Translations under genes and position numbers: made by a program | NCBI GenBank assembly: GCA_934716785.1 | Contig: CAKUYM010000215.1 | Span: 1-7,372, forward strand | Length of the DNA stretch: 7,372 nucleotides | Reading direction: 5' to 3' | Source: an uncultured Bacteroides sp. | GTDB taxonomy: Bacteria > Bacteroidota > Bacteroidia > Bacteroidales > Bacteroidaceae | Shown here: in pieces, positions 6,888 through 7,372 of the stretch | Layout: the number at the start of each line of letters is the position of its first letter | Numbering within the stretch: position 1 is the stretch's first letter | The notes under the pieces: model-generated | What the model saw: only the letters and a program-made list of their open reading frames with translations | What the model was told of the DNA's origin: nothing | Databases searched by the model: none

Positions 6888-7372
6888 ATGGGAATTGTTG
6901 TCGGGTATCCTCTTCTTAATCCTTCAGAGAAAGATTTGCAACTCAGCGTTGGAGAGATTTTAGCCAAACAAGTGGAAATGAAATCACCTCAACTGCCCTC
7001 TGAATGGCATCCGCAAAGCGGCATCCAACTGACATGGCCGCATGCCGGGACAGACTGGGCTTACATGCTGGAAGAGGTGCAGGAATGTTTTATAAATATA
7101 GCTCGCGAAATAGCCGCACGTGAGTTGCTGCTGATTGTCACTCCTGAGCCGGAAGAGGTGAAAAAACAGATTGCCTCTACCGTCAATATGGAGAACGTGC
7201 GTTTCCTGAAATGTGAGACAAATGATACATGGGCACGCGACCACGGGGCTATCACATTGATAGATATAGAAGCTCCCTCGCTGGTTGATTTCACCTTTAA
7301 CGGATGGGGGTTGAAGTTTGCCTCCAACTTTGACAATCAGATTACCCGCCATGCCGTAAAAGCGGGCGTCAT
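6888..7372 (+). CDS. aguA: Agmatine deiminase, PAD_porph family (3' truncated by window)
   Basis: The frame is open from ATG 6888 to the window end (161 codons). The enzyme hydrolyses agmatine to N-carbamoylputrescine and ammonia in the arginine-to-putrescine route and is cytoplasmic. Family blocks are clear: LPSEWHPQSGIQLTWPH (36-52), TDWAYMLEEVQECF (55-68), NDTWARDHGA (112-121, with the guanidine-binding and catalytic-region Asp/Arg signature) and FNGWG (137-141). The catalytic Cys lies near the C-terminus, outside the window. Homology begins only around residue 31, so ATG 6978 is an alternative start. ATG 6888 is kept because base composition shifts sharply from AT-rich spacer to coding-like sequence there and the gap to the previous gene is only 26 bases. 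Neither start has a good Shine-Dalgarno. The next gene in such clusters is often N-carbamoylputrescine amidase, which cannot be seen here. Agmatine deiminase is favoured over a peptidyl-arginine deiminase because of the short cytoplasmic N-terminus. Confidence 0.88.
   Translation, partial: MGIVVGYPLLNPSEKDLQLSVGEILAKQVEMKSPQLPSEWHPQSGIQLTWPHAGTDWAYMLEEVQECFINIAREIAARELLLIVTPEPEEVKKQIASTVNMENVRFLKCETNDTWARDHGAITLIDIEAPSLVDFTFNGWGLKFASNFDNQITRHAVKAGV

Overview
The window looks like chromosomal DNA of a Bacteroides-type gut bacterium (order Bacteroidales). The evidence is Bacteroidales-style -7 boxes (TAnnTTTG) upstream of genes, AT-rich leaders with weak or no Shine-Dalgarno sequences, moderate GC in the genes, and an agmatine deiminase and a DUF2148 ferredoxin-like protein that read like Bacteroides sequences. 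The species cannot be fixed from this window.

Layout, all genes on the + strand. (1) 1-282 is the 3' end of an AT-rich gene of unknown function, followed by a hairpin that probably terminates it (328-348). (2) 283-487 is a 205-base regulatory gap holding that hairpin, an 8+8 inverted repeat and a -7 box. (3) 488-6223 is a tight three-gene unit with 13-base and 2-base gaps. Its first gene is a membrane protein with a CASTOR/POLLUX-like two-TM pore, two RCK-like Rossmann domains and a C-terminal RyR-like domain. The second is a 99-residue stand-alone RyR (ryanodine-receptor repeat) domain protein. The third is a 1108-residue DUF4062 - NACHT/STAND P-loop NTPase - TPR protein. (4) 6224-6321 is a gap with a good promoter and an 11-base tandem repeat. 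(5) 6322-6861 encodes a DUF2148 ferredoxin-like protein. (6) 6888-7372 is the start of an agmatine deiminase gene cut by the window edge.

The three-gene unit is the notable part. Its parts match a sensor-signal-effector logic. The STAND/TPR protein would be the switch that detects a trigger and oligomerises. Its N-terminal TIR-related DUF4062 domain would be the signalling or enzymatic head. The RyR domains would be ligand-reading or coupling modules, and the RCK-gated channel would be the membrane effector. This suggests an anti-phage or stress-response system in which an ion channel opens on a nucleotide-type signal. The domain calls come from the sequence. The mechanism and the defence role are inference. 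Whether the combination has been described before cannot be checked from the sequence alone.

The flanking genes (DUF2148 and agmatine deiminase) look like ordinary housekeeping or metabolic genes, so the three-gene unit may be an accessory cassette between an AT-rich, variable-looking gene and conserved chromosome. No tRNA, rRNA, CRISPR array, transposase or integrase was seen.
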